Below, one piece after another: positions 40,719-50,151 of a stretch of 64,000 nt of DNA (position 1 is the stretch's first letter; every line of letters starts with the position of its first letter). Both the position numbers and the translations under genes were made by a program. Source of the DNA: Nosema muscidifuracis (taxonomy: Eukaryota; Microsporidia; Nosematidae); the NCBI GenBank assembly GCA_028335825.1, contig JAIOKI010000018.1, positions 186,001-250,000 of the forward strand. The letters run 5' to 3'. The notes under the pieces were generated by a model, which saw only the letters and a list, made by a program, of their open reading frames with translations, had not been told where the DNA came from and did not search any database.

Positions 40719-41953
40719 CACCAGGTTGATTCTGCCTGACGTAGACGCTATTCCCTAAGATTAACCCATGCATGTTTTTGAAGAAGTATCTGAAAAATGG
40801 ACTGCTCAGTAATACTCACTTTATTTTATGTATATTGATGATAACTACGTTAAAGTGTAGATAATTGTATACAGTAAGAGTGAGACCTATCAGCTAGTTG
40901 TTAAGGTAATGGCTTAACAAGGCAGTAACGGGTAACGGTATTACTTTGTAATATTCCGGAGAAGGAGCCTGAGAGACGGCTACTAAGTCTAAGGATTGCA
41001 GCAGGGGCGAAACTTGACCTATGGATTTTGTCTGAGGCAGTTATGGGAAGTAATAGATATTGTTTCATATTGTAAAAACATATGAGGTGATTAATTGGAG
41101 GGCAAATCAAGTGCCAGCAGCCGCGGTAATACTTGTTCCAAGAGTGTGTATGATGATTGATGCAGTTAAAAAGTCCGTAGTTTATTTTTAAGAAGCAATA
41201 TGAGGTGTACTGTATAGTTGGGAGAGAGATGAAATGTGACGACCCTGACTGGACGAACAGAAGCGAAAGCTGTACACTTGTATGTATTTTTTGAACAAGG
41301 ACGTAAGCTGGAGGATCGAAGATGATTAGATACCATTGTAGTTCCAGCAGTAAACTATGCCGACGATGTGATATGAGTATTTGTATTACATAATAGAAAT
41401 TCGAGTTTTTTGGCTCTGGGGATAGTATGATCGCAAGATTGAAAATTAAAGAAATTGACGGAAGAATACCACAAGGAGTGGATTGTGCGGCTTAATTTGA
41501 CTCAACGCGAGGTAACTTACCAATATTTTATTATTCAGCGAGAATGTTATTTGAGAATGATAATAGTGGTGCATGGCCGTTTTCAATGGATGCTGTGAAG
41601 TTTTGATTAATTTCAACAAGACGTGAGACCCTTATAGACAGACACAATCAGTGTAGGAAGGAAAGGATTAAAACAGGTCCGTTATGCCCTCAGACATTTT
41701 GGGCTGCACGCGCAATACAATAGATATAAATCTTTATGGGATAATATTTTGTAAGAGATATTTGAACTTGGAATTGCTAGTAAATTTTATTAAATAAGTA
41801 GAATTGAATGTGTCCCTGTTCTTTGTACACACCGCCCGTCGCTATCTAAGATGATATATGTTGTGAAATTAGTGTAAACTACTTGAACAAGATGTATTAG
41901 ATCTGATATAAGTCGTAACATGGTTGCTGTTGGAGAACCATTAGCAGGATCAT
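40719..41953 (+). rRNA. Small-subunit (16S-like) rRNA
   Basis: It starts with CACCAGGTTGATTCTGCC at 40719, the Nosema-type 5' end. It contains GTGCCAGCAGCCGCGGTAAT at 41111-41130, GTACACACCGCCCGTCGC at 41825-41842 and ends near GCAGGATCAT at 41953. The length, about 1235 bp, is typical for microsporidia and far below the usual eukaryotic 1.8 kb. The ORFs that cross it are chance. Sequence detail points to the Nosema/Vairimorpha group. Confidence 0.97.
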
Positions 41954-42186
41954 ATCGAGTAACAGTTATTATACTATTAATATTTATATATATATGTTTT
42001 ACTAATATGTATTTATATATATATGTTATACTATTATATATTTATTATGTATATAGGTTATACTTTTATATATTATATATTATATATTTATTAGATTATA
42101 CTAATGTATTTATATATGTTATACTATTATATTATAATATTATATATTATATATATATGTTATACTAATATATATTATTTTATTTT
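41954..42186 (+). other. ITS between SSU and LSU
   Basis: About 230 bp of almost pure A+T, built from degenerate repeats of TTATACTAATAT-like units and TATATA runs. It has no 5.8S gene, as expected because microsporidian 5.8S is fused to the LSU. The exact 3' limit is approximate. Confidence 0.8.
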
Positions 42187-43753
42187 ACCCACACATGGGA
42201 TCAATAGGATGCCACAGCGATGAAGGTCGTAGATGAATACGAAAGCATTGTTACCGAATATATACAGATGTGTATAGAGGACCCTTTGAACTTAAGCATA
42301 TCATTAGAAGGAGGAAAAGAAACTAACCAGGATTTCTGTAGTAGCAGCGAGTGAACAAGAAGCAACCCGTGATTGTAATCCTATTGGAGATGTAAATCAC
42401 TATTTTATTACTTATTTGTACAGAATATAATATTCGTTAGTTGAATAAAATAGTAAGTATCAGCGAGTAGGGCTGCTTGGTAGTGCAGTCTGAATACAGG
42501 TAGAATGAGATATCTAAGGTTAAATATAATGGCATACCGATAGCAAATAAGTACTGCGAAGGAATTTGTGAAAATGTGTGGGGCAGCCTTATGTTTAAGG
42601 ACCCGTCTTGAAACACGGACCAAGGAGATTATAGTTATAGCAAGATAATGGCTCAGTCGTTATTAATATGACAAGTTATAACTATAAGACCCGAAACACA
42701 GTGAACTATGCATGTTCTGGTTGAAGATAAGCAACAGTTTATTGGAAGACCATAATCATTCTGACGTGCAAATCGATGATTTAAGATGTGTATAGTGGCG
42801 AAAGACCAATCGAACTGTGTGGTAGCTGGTTCACAGCGAAATGTCTCTCAGGACAGCAGTCATTGTATATAGGACATAGATGTAGGACACTGTTATAGTC
42901 TCGACTATGAGAAATCTTTAATTCTATGGTCTTCTGTAGATTAGGTTTACAGAATGAATCTATTGTATGACTAGTGGGCACATGATTGTAAGAATGATGT
43001 GCAAAAAGGGATGAACCTTATGGAACATTAAATATTCTAAATAGTAGACAGTATACCATAAATATGATGAATACATTGAGACAGTAGGGCGGTTGTTATG
43101 GAAGTAGAAATCCGCTAAGAAACGTGTTACAACGTACCTACCGAATGTATTATTGTATAAAATGGAAGAAGATGACTACTTTTATGAGATGTTTCTATAT
43201 GAGTATTTAGGTAGCTGTGCAATTTGTTTGTATTGAAGTATATGTGTGAATGTATATGGAAGAAACAAATGGGCCGATCTTGGAGGCAGTAACAATATAT
43301 TTGTATAGATATAGACTAGGGTTTTCAATGGTATTGAAGTGAGTCGGTGTTATTGTAAAAACAAAGAAGATCAATAGTTCTTCACTTGACTACTGCAAGG
43401 CGACTTGATGATGACAGTATATAAGCGGTGTAAGAAAAATGAATTAGACTGTGTGTACGTATGGATTGTCATGATAAGAAATACGTGTTATATATATATA
43501 CTTGATAAAAAAGAAGTAGTGTAGCCGTACCTATACCGCATCAGGTGTCTTTGTATCATAACAGATATTTTAAATTAAAGTAAGTAAGGGAATTCGGCAA
43601 ATTAGATCTGTAACCTTGGGATAAAGATTGGCTCTAGCATGCTAGAACTTTTACTATGTAAGGAATCTGACTGTTTATTAAAAACATAGCTTTTTGTATT
43701 ACAAGAAGTGAATTCTGCCCAGTGCATTTATTGTTAAAGTTGTGTAAGCGAAT

Positions 43754-43806
<53 letters not shown>

Positions 43807-43905
43807 TTAATTGGTGACGCGCATGAATGGAGCAACGAGATTCCTACTGTCCCTACTTACAATTTTGTGAAACCACGAGACAAGGGAACGGGCTTGTTGT
43901 ATATC

Positions 43906-43937
<32 letters not shown>

Positions 43938-44372
43938 TTAGTATGTTCTAATAATTATTCGGTATATTGTAGAGAGGTGGGAGATGATTTGTGAAACCAC
44001 TAGTATGTTTGAATATTTGTTTATTTGGATATATGGGGAGTTTGGCTGGGGCGGTACAGCTGTTAAAAAGTAACACAGCTGTCCTAAGGTAGATGAATGA
44101 TGGATGGTAACCATCAGTTTATTATAAGGGAATAAATCTGCTTTACTTTATACATATGACTGTATTTAGTAGGGAAACCTTGGCCTAGCGATCCCAATTA
44201 CATTCATTATGTATTGGGTGATTGAAAAGTTACCACAGGGATAACTGGCTTGTAGCAGGCAAGCGATCATAGCGACTCTGCTTTTTGATTCTTCGATGTC
44301 GTCTCTTCTGATCATCGTAGTGTATATGTTACGAAGTGTTGGATTGTTCACCCGGTAATGAGGAACGTGAGA

Positions 44373-44414
<42 letters not shown>

Positions 44415-44700
44415 TAAGTATTTTTGAGTGAACTTTGATAGTACGAGAGGAACTCTAAGTGATGACCACTGGTAGTGCGGTTAACTATTAAGTTATGTTG
44501 CTTAGCTACGTCGTTTCGATTAAGGCTGAAAGCCTCTTAAGCCTGAAGCGTAGCTCAAAGATACATTTGGGAGAATACTACTCTATTAAGCAGAACTGTA
44601 AGAATGAAGGTGTATGCCGACATTTTGAGGTTACTGCTTTTTGTATTACAGTGTAGGTGTGTATGTAATTTGCATAGTTAAGATTGTTAATAAGAAATGT
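42187..44700 (+). rRNA. Large-subunit (23S-like) rRNA with fused 5.8S-like 5' end
   Basis: The 5' end (about 42187) contains the 5.8S-like CACAGCGATGAAGGTCGTAG at 42214-42233. Universal LSU blocks follow: CTCTTAAGGTAGCCAAATGC near 43779, the ACCACAGGGATAACTGGCTT block at about 44232-44251, and the sarcin-ricin loop AGTACGAGAGGAAC at about 44440. Length is about 2.5 kb, normal for microsporidia. The start and end are approximate: the end lies somewhere between about 44650 and 44740. The R2-type target site near 43780 is intact and carries no insertion. Confidence 0.93.
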
Positions 44701-44742
44701 GAGTAGGAATATATTTTTAAGTAAATTGATCAAATAAAAATC

Positions 44743-44770
44743 AAATTTACACCAAAGTAAGGTGTAATTT
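44743..44770 (+). terminator. Stem-loop at the LSU 3' border
   Basis: AAATTTACACC (44743-44753) can pair with GGTGTAATTT (44761-44770) around a 7-base loop, with one bulged T. It sits just past the likely LSU end. It could be a 3'-processing or termination hairpin, or the border of the LINE that follows. Confidence 0.4.
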
Positions 44771-45484
44771 AATTAGATGGTCTTCTGCGTTAGCTAATGC
44801 TCGTAGAATCCCTCAGTATTATAGAGTACATTGCTTTCTATGTGAGGGAGAACAGGAAAATCTTGAACACTTTCTGATTGAGTGCCCCCTCTTAAGTGAG
44901 ATCAGGTTCTCTTTTGAAGAGAATTTGCCGATATTGAAGTGTTCTAGAACAACTAACCAGGATAAAGTAAAATTAATTCTTGGTAATAAGGACGGATTAA
45001 GAAATAATCCAGATAAAATTAAAGAGCTCTGTTGCATCATAGAATTCTTAGATAGAATGGTTATATCTAGAGCTATTATATTTCATAATAGACTCAAAGA
45101 ACTTAATCAAAGTACAAGATAATTCAGTAATGAAAAAAAATGTGTTAATTTATTAACAGAAAGATTTTTATTTTTAGACCTAGGAGAGGTCGGGCATGAT
45201 ACTGTATGCTGTATTACTTTCGCTGGACTGGGTTGTGTTCTTAATTGGTGTATTGAGCCAGGCGATACGTTCCTACCTGTCTCTTGACAGGTTATAGCCT
45301 TCATAGCTATGACTTTAAGTAGTCCTAAGGGAACGATATTTTCTCCTACAAGCGAGGCCGTAAAGGTATGCTGGCGTGTAAAGCGCACTATTGATGTTTG
45401 TTTTCTCAGTGGAGATTTTGGTGGCCGGGTGGTTTTTCTTCTATACTGATTTTATTTTTACAATAAATATTTTTTTTTTTTTTT
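44771..45484 (+). mobile_element. 5'-truncated LINE 3' end directly after LSU rRNA
   Basis: From 44778 the plus strand is open to the stop at 45120-45122, about 114 codons. It holds C-F-L-C-E-G-E-Q-E-N-L-E-H-F-L-I-E-C-P at about 44832-44888, the C-x2-C-x8-H-x4-C knuckle found near the C-terminus of many LINEs (I, R1, Jockey-like). This differs from the R4/Dong copies here, which carry an endonuclease after the knuckle. Everything upstream (endonuclease, reverse transcriptase) is missing, as in a 5'-truncated insertion. A 350 bp G+C-richer tail follows and ends in AATAAATA and a run of 15 T (45470-45484). The element abuts the rRNA and ends about 80 bp before TOP3. Confidence 0.65.
45180..45484 (+). 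ncRNA. Structured G+C-richer tail (LINE 3' UTR or unknown RNA)
   Basis: The tract has much higher G+C than its surroundings. It contains a perfect 7-bp hairpin ACCTGTC/GACAGGT (45275-45292, 4-base loop) enclosed by CGTTCC (45268-45273) pairing with GGAACG (45330-45335), plus smaller helices such as GCG/CGC near 45380. It ends with a T15 run that could stop RNA polymerase III. The most economical reading is the 3' UTR of the truncated LINE. A separate RNA gene is an alternative; it does not match tRNA, 5S, RNase P or SRP RNA by eye. Confidence 0.35.
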
Positions 45485-45554
45485 GAGTATTTTGAATTTT
45501 TAATGTATTTATATATAATTCTAATAGATCATTTTTATTTCTTTTTCTTTTTAT

Positions 45555-45559
45555 CCCTC
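45555..45559 (+). promoter_or_regulatory. CCCTC start-proximal signal of TOP3
   Basis: CCCTC ends five bases before the ATG at 45565. CCC-type motifs close to start codons are a known microsporidian promoter feature, and the same CCCTC recurs before 48673 (plus), 48519 (minus) and 50954 (minus), which supports all four starts. Confidence 0.7.
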
Positions 45560-45564
45560 AAAAT

Positions 45565-47844
45565 ATGTACATTCTTAATATAGCAGAAAAACCTTCAGTA
45601 GCAAAGTCAATATCTAAAATATTATCACAATCAATAAATACCCAACGTGGTAAACATAAATATTGCCCTAATGTTACATTTAACTACAAAAATGACATTT
45701 TTATATTTACTAGTGTACTTGGTCATGTTTATAATCTCAACTTTATCAAGAAATATTCCTGGGAACAAATTGATCCCAAGGAATTATTCTACGAGCCTCT
45801 AATAAAAAATATTTCTGATGATTTTATTAATTTAAAAAAGAACATTGAAGAACAAGCAATTAGAGCAGATAAGGCAATAATTTGGACTGATTGTGATAGA
45901 GAGGGAGAACATATAGCACTTCAGATATCTAATATTATAAAAAATAAAAAAAATATTCTTGTAAAAAGAGCAAGATTCAGTGGAATTAGTAGATCAGAAA
46001 TAGAAAATGCTTTAGAAAATTTGGTAGATATTAATGTTAAAGAAGCAGATGCTGTTGATTGCAGAATGGAAATGGATTTACGTATTGGTTCTTCGTTTAC
46101 AATACTTCAAACACTATCCATTAAAGAACTTTTTAATTCAAAAAAGATTGTTAGCTTTGGACCATGTCAGATACCTACATTAGGTTTTGTAGTTGAAAGA
46201 TATTTTCAAATTTCAAACTTTAAAGAAGAAAATTTATTTTCACTAGAATTAATTATAAATGAAGATAAGTGGTCATGGAAACGAGGAAATATTTTTGATA
46301 AAAATTGTGTATCTTATTTTTATAATTCATTATCTAAATTTACTCCAATTGTAGTAAAGAAGGAAGTTAAAAATGTTGTTAAATACAAACCACTTCCCTT
46401 AAGAACAGTAGAACTACAGAAATTATGCTCGTCTATATTTAAAATTTCTTCACATAAAGTGATGGAAATATCAGAATCATTATACAACAAGGGGTATATT
46501 TCATATCCAAGAACAGAAACAGATTCTTTTGCTAAGAATTTTAATTTCAAGAATATTTTAAATAAGTTATTTTCAGATAATTCATTTTCAGAAATAGCTC
46601 GGAATATTTCTGACAATATAAAATTACCCAGATCGGGCAGGAACAATGATTTAGCTCATTCACCAATTTATCCATTAAAACATGGAAATGATCTATCTGG
46701 TCTAGATAGATCTATTTTTGAATTTGTAACCAGAAGATTTTTAGGTTCTCTTTGTGATGATGCTAAGGGTATTGAAACATACCATGAATTAATACTTGGT
46801 AGAGAATTTTTCTATATAAAAGGACTTAAAATAACTGAAAAAAATTATTTGGATATCTACAATTATGATAAATGGAATGAAAAACAAATTAATGAATATA
46901 CTTTAAATAAAAAGATTGATAATTTTGACTTAAATTTGGTAAATGGCAAAACATCACCTCCTTTATTTCTTTCAGAAAGTGAGTTAATTACTTTAATGGA
47001 TAATAATGGTATAGGAACTGATGCAACTATACATGAACATATTCAAAAAATTCAAGATAGATCGTATGCTTTAAAATATAAAAACTATATTGTTCCTCAA
47101 AAACTTGGAATTGGTTTAATAAAAGTATATGAAGAATTGGAAATGAAATTTAGTAAACCCTTTTTGAGGAAAGATTTAGAAGATAACTTAAAAAAAATAT
47201 CCAATGGAGATGTTCAAAAAAGAATTGTTCTTGAGAATGAAATTCAGGTTTATGTTGGATTATATTCTGTTTTAGAAAATAATAAAAACAAGTTTAAAAG
47301 TATAATAGAAGAGACTATTAATTCAAGTGACAATATACTTGACAATCTTGGTGGATATTTTAATGGTCATAATAATAATAATGATAATCCAGAACAACCT
47401 ATGAAGTTTGAAAGAAAGAAAAATACTGTATTGAAAGATAAAAAAATTTTTAAGTCAAAGAACAAAGATATAGAAATTAAAAGAACAAAATTTGAATCAG
47501 ATAAAGAAAATACAAAAAAATATAATAATGAAAATACAAAAAAATATAATAATGAAAATACAAAAAAATATAATAATGAAAATACAAAAAAATCTAATAA
47601 TGAAAATACAGAATTTTGTAATTGTAATAAGATAGCAAAATTTTATTCAGAGGATACAATTCTTTATTATAGATGTTATTATGAACCTAAACGATGTAAT
47701 TATAATAAAATTGAAGAGGTTAAATGTTATTGTAATTATGAACCTAAAATATTAGTATCTAACACGGAAAATAACAAAAATAGAAAATTTTATAAATGTA
47801 AAAAGAGTTATAAACCATGTAAGTTTTTCAAGTGGGCTAATTAA
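45565..47844 (+). CDS. TOP3: DNA topoisomerase III (type IA), two C-terminal GRF zinc fingers
   Basis: A type IA topoisomerase that cuts and passes single strands; eukaryotic Top3 works with a RecQ helicase to dissolve recombination intermediates. The Toprim domain begins at residue 1 (I-A-E-K-P-S, catalytic Glu8) and carries D-C-D-R-E-G-E at 109-115. The G-P-C-Q-I-P-T-L-G block is at 199-207 and the active-site Tyr is Tyr314 in Y-I-S-Y-P-R-T-E-T. The family's G-I-G-T-D-A-T block follows near 480. After about residue 600 comes a Lys/Asn-rich linker with four near-perfect E-N-T-K-K-Y-N-N repeats, then two GRF-type zinc fingers (about 685-720 and 721-759). The last reads C-x-C...F-Y-x-C...C-x-F-F-x-W. 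All key residues are present, so it looks functional. The start is supported by CCCTC just upstream. Confidence 0.96.
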   Translation: MYILNIAEKPSVAKSISKILSQSINTQRGKHKYCPNVTFNYKNDIFIFTSVLGHVYNLNFIKKYSWEQIDPKELFYEPLIKNISDDFINLKKNIEEQAIRADKAIIWTDCDREGEHIALQISNIIKNKKNILVKRARFSGISRSEIENALENLVDINVKEADAVDCRMEMDLRIGSSFTILQTLSIKELFNSKKIVSFGPCQIPTLGFVVERYFQISNFKEENLFSLELIINEDKWSWKRGNIFDKNCVSYFYNSLSKFTPIVVKKEVKNVVKYKPLPLRTVELQKLCSSIFKISSHKVMEISESLYNKGYISYPRTETDSFAKNFNFKNILNKLFSDNSFSEIARNISDNIKLPRSGRNNDLAHSPIYPLKHGNDLSGLDRSIFEFVTRRFLGSLCDDAKGIETYHELILGREFFYIKGLKITEKNYLDIYNYDKWNEKQINEYTLNKKIDNFDLNLVNGKTSPPLFLSESELITLMDNNGIGTDATIHEHIQKIQDRSYALKYKNYIVPQKLGIGLIKVYEELEMKFSKPFLRKDLEDNLKKISNGDVQKRIVLENEIQVYVGLYSVLENNKNKFKSIIEETINSSDNILDNLGGYFNGHNNNNDNPEQPMKFERKKNTVLKDKKIFKSKNKDIEIKRTKFESDKENTKKYNNENTKKYNNENTKKYNNENTKKSNNENTEFCNCNKIAKFYSEDTILYYRCYYEPKRCNYNKIEEVKCYCNYEPKILVSNTENNKNRKFYKCKKSYKPCKFFKWAN
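47507..47606 (+). repeat. 24 bp in-frame tandem repeat in TOP3
   Basis: Four copies of a 24 bp unit (GAAAATACAAAAAAATATAA plus TAAT) encode the repeated E-N-T-K-K-Y-N-N. The fourth copy differs by one base (Ser for Tyr). A multiple of three keeps the frame. It is likely to vary in number between strains. Confidence 0.93.
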
Positions 47845-47850
47845 ATTTAA

Positions 47851-48519
47851 TTAAGTAGGTTTAAATGTGAATAAACAGTAAAATAAAACGATAGAAATAC
47901 CTATTAAGCATAAGTTTAAGACAAAATATCTTTTTCCAGATTTTCGCTGTAATTTGTACTGAATAAAGCTGTCAATAACATCATTAATTATTTTTGCAGA
48001 TTTCTCATCAGATTTTTTTCGTATTAAACTTGTTTTTGTTCGTAAATCTTCACAAAATGATTCAAAGTCATTTCCATCACTAAATGGATTTTCAATATTC
48101 GAATTTTTGTTAACTAATGGAGAATTAATTAAGGGAGTCGTATTACTTGTTTTTTTTAAATCTTTAGTTATATGAGGAGAATTCAAAATTAATTTTTTAT
48201 GATTATAAAATGGACTTTCTGTAATATCTGTTTTTGTATAATTAGAAATTGGAGAATGATATTTTGAACTAATAAATGACTCATCATTTCCACTTTCATT
48301 GAGTTTTATAGATTTAGTAAGATAAGAAGATCTGCATTTTTTTATAAAATTAAGTAAATCTGTTGTATTACATTCTGGGATACCAGGAATGTGTATATCA
48401 GATTTATCAAGTATTTTATTCGAGATAGCCTTCGTACATATTTCATTTATTTCTAATAAAGATAATTTTTTGTTGTCGTAATTCATTAAGATATCGTTCT
48501 CAAATGTTTCTAAATCCAT
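47851..48519 (-). CDS. Unknown tail-anchored membrane protein, 222 residues
   Basis: I do not recognise a family. Residues 1-70 are predicted helical and mixed charge. Residues 70-165 are Ser/Asn/Thr-rich, probably disordered. Residues about 180-196 are basic (Q-Y-K-L-Q-R-K-S-G-K-R), followed by one hydrophobic segment (about 198-219, N-L-C-L-I-G-I-S-I-V-L-F-Y-C-L-F) four residues from the end. This is the layout of a tail-anchored protein facing the cytosol; SNAREs share it, but no heptad or zero-layer residue is clear. It converges on TOP3 with 6 bp between the stops. CCCTC lies on its strand at 48528-48532, 8 bp before ATG, and supports the start. Confidence 0.8.
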   Translation of the reverse strand: MDLETFENDILMNYDNKKLSLLEINEICTKAISNKILDKSDIHIPGIPECNTTDLLNFIKKCRSSYLTKSIKLNESGNDESFISSKYHSPISNYTKTDITESPFYNHKKLILNSPHITKDLKKTSNTTPLINSPLVNKNSNIENPFSDGNDFESFCEDLRTKTSLIRKKSDEKSAKIINDVIDSFIQYKLQRKSGKRYFVLNLCLIGISIVLFYCLFTFKPT

Positions 48520-48527
48520 TTATGCAA

Positions 48528-48532
48528 GAGGG
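48528..48532 (-). promoter_or_regulatory. CCCTC start-proximal signal of the 222-residue gene
   Basis: GAGGG on the plus strand reads CCCTC on the coding strand, 8 bp before the ATG at 48519. Confidence 0.65.
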
Positions 48533-48664
48533 TAAAAGAAAATTAAACATAAATACAAATATATGAAAATTAAGATAAAAATAAAAAATAAAAGATTAAT
48601 TTTATAATCAGATTTTAAATTTTTAATATTTTTTTCTTTAAACTAAATTATTGAATATTTCTTA

Positions 48665-48669
48665 CCCTC
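48665..48669 (+). promoter_or_regulatory. CCCTC start-proximal signal of the A49-like gene
   Basis: CCCTC is three bases before the ATG at 48673, as at the other host genes here. Confidence 0.68.
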
Positions 48670-48672
48670 TAA

Positions 48673-49554
48673 ATGTACATATTATCTAATTTACATATAG
48701 ATGATAATCTTAATTTTGAAATAACTAATAAAGAAGATAGTTGTCAATTTGAAGCTTCAATAGACAATATTAAAATAGTTGGTCAAGAAAAGAAAATGTG
48801 TTGTAATTTCTTTGTATGTGAAAATATTAGTGATACTGATACAGTTATTAAATTAAAAAATATTGAATCAGCTAAACTTATTGAATGTGAAGTAGTTTAT
48901 GAAACTGGTATCGTACAGAATGATTATGATAGAACAGATTTAATTAGATCATTTGGAAGTAAAAAGACTATAGAAAGATTAAAAACTATTGAGACAGATG
49001 GGTATCTAAAAGCATCAACCATGAAGTTTAATAATAAATCACAGATCTTACCTCGGATACATGAATCTGATAAATTAATTGATTGTTTTTTATTAGAAGA
49101 TCTGTTTGATAAAGATATTTTACAGATATTTCAGGATATTAATTTTGAAGAAATAGATCTATTGGATGATACAAAGAGATTCTATGATGGTACCCCAAAT
49201 CACAGATTAAGAATTCTTCTTCTTGATGGGTTATTAAAACTAGTAAATTTTAAGTTTGTTACTGAAGATGTATTCGATAATTCACCGTATTCATGTCTTA
49301 TCAATTTAGTTAAAGATGAGATTGAGAATAGAAGATTACCAAAGATTACTAAAGATAAATTAATCATTAAAATTTATATTTTAATATTACAGATTCAAGA
49401 AGGAAAAGTCAAGTTATGTAGTGTACCTACTTTTAATCTTAAAGTTGAAAATGTTTTAGAATATTTTAAATTACTAGGTTGTGTTTATAACAAAAATAGT
49501 GATGATATTAAATTGGTAGCTAAACCAATGGAATTTTCTTCTAGGTTCGTATAA
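48673..49554 (+). CDS. RPA49: Probable RNA polymerase I subunit A49 (RPA49/POLR1E)
   Basis: A49 is a Pol I-specific subunit that helps initiation and elongation on rDNA; it pairs with A34.5 through its N-terminus and binds DNA with a C-terminal tandem winged helix. Residues 84-107 (Y-D-R-T-D-L-I-R-S-F-G-S-K-K-T-I-E-R-L-K) match the family's R-x-x-L-x-x-x-F-G-T-K-K-A-x-x-A signature just after the N-terminal beta domain. Residues 125-290 are mixed helices consistent with winged helices. At 293 residues it is shorter than the yeast protein (about 415), as usual in microsporidia. It shares a divergent promoter of 153 bp with the gene at 47851-48519. Family assignment rests on one motif and overall layout, so it is probable, not certain. 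Confidence 0.6.
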   Translation: MYILSNLHIDDNLNFEITNKEDSCQFEASIDNIKIVGQEKKMCCNFFVCENISDTDTVIKLKNIESAKLIECEVVYETGIVQNDYDRTDLIRSFGSKKTIERLKTIETDGYLKASTMKFNNKSQILPRIHESDKLIDCFLLEDLFDKDILQIFQDINFEEIDLLDDTKRFYDGTPNHRLRILLLDGLLKLVNFKFVTEDVFDNSPYSCLINLVKDEIENRRLPKITKDKLIIKIYILILQIQEGKVKLCSVPTFNLKVENVLEYFKLLGCVYNKNSDDIKLVAKPMEFSSRFV

Positions 49555-49909
49555 TTTAAAATATAAATTTTTTAGTTAATTCAAATATTTTTTTTGTTTT
49601 TTTTTATTTATTTCTTATATAATTTAAAATATAAATTTTTTAGTTAATTCAATTATTTTGTTCGTTATTTTTTAATTTATTTCTTATATAATTTAAAATA
49701 TAAATTTTTTAGTTAATTCAAATATTTTGTTCGTTATTTTTTAATTTATTTCTTATATAATTAAAATATAAATTTTTTAGTTAATTCAAATATTTTGTTC
49801 GTTATTTTTTAATTTATTTCTTATATAATTAAAATATAAATTTTTTAGTTAATTCAATTATTTTGTTCGTTATTTTTTAATTTATTTCTTATATAATTAA
49901 AATAAAATA
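49551..49909 (+). repeat. 68-69 bp minisatellite, five copies and a partial sixth
   Basis: Units begin at 49551, 49619, 49688, 49757, 49825 and 49893, each starting ATAATTTAAAAT or ATAATTAAAAT and carrying TTCGTTATTTTTTAATTT. The first unit starts inside the TAA stop codon of the A49-like gene. Units differ by small indels and an AAAT/ATTA swap that alternates between copies. Confidence 0.93.
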
Positions 49910-50151
49910 TTTATAAATATGTACTCCATAATAAGTTGTCATATTCAGTATCTGATGATTTTATGATAATATTGAAGTATTGGCTGTTAAATTAAATAAG
50001 TATGATTTATTAGATTTCTTTAAACTTCCCTAATTGTAAGCCTTCTAATGGCATGAAATTTGTTTGAACAAGTATATTTTTTTAATAATAATAAATTATG
50101 AATATAAATTTCATTAAAACAAAAACTATTAATGAATTTCAATATATTTAA
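49910..50151. other. Intergenic A+T-rich spacer
   Basis: About 240 bp between the minisatellite and the next stop codon. No gene or RNA was recognised. Confidence 0.6.

Noticed and set aside
40901-44351. Several 60-82 codon frames across the rRNA genes
   Set aside because: All lie in conserved rRNA or in the ITS, so they are chance frames.
45107-45388. 93-codon minus-strand frame over the LINE tail
   Set aside because: No start signal, no motif and it overlaps foldable G+C-rich sequence; chance frame.
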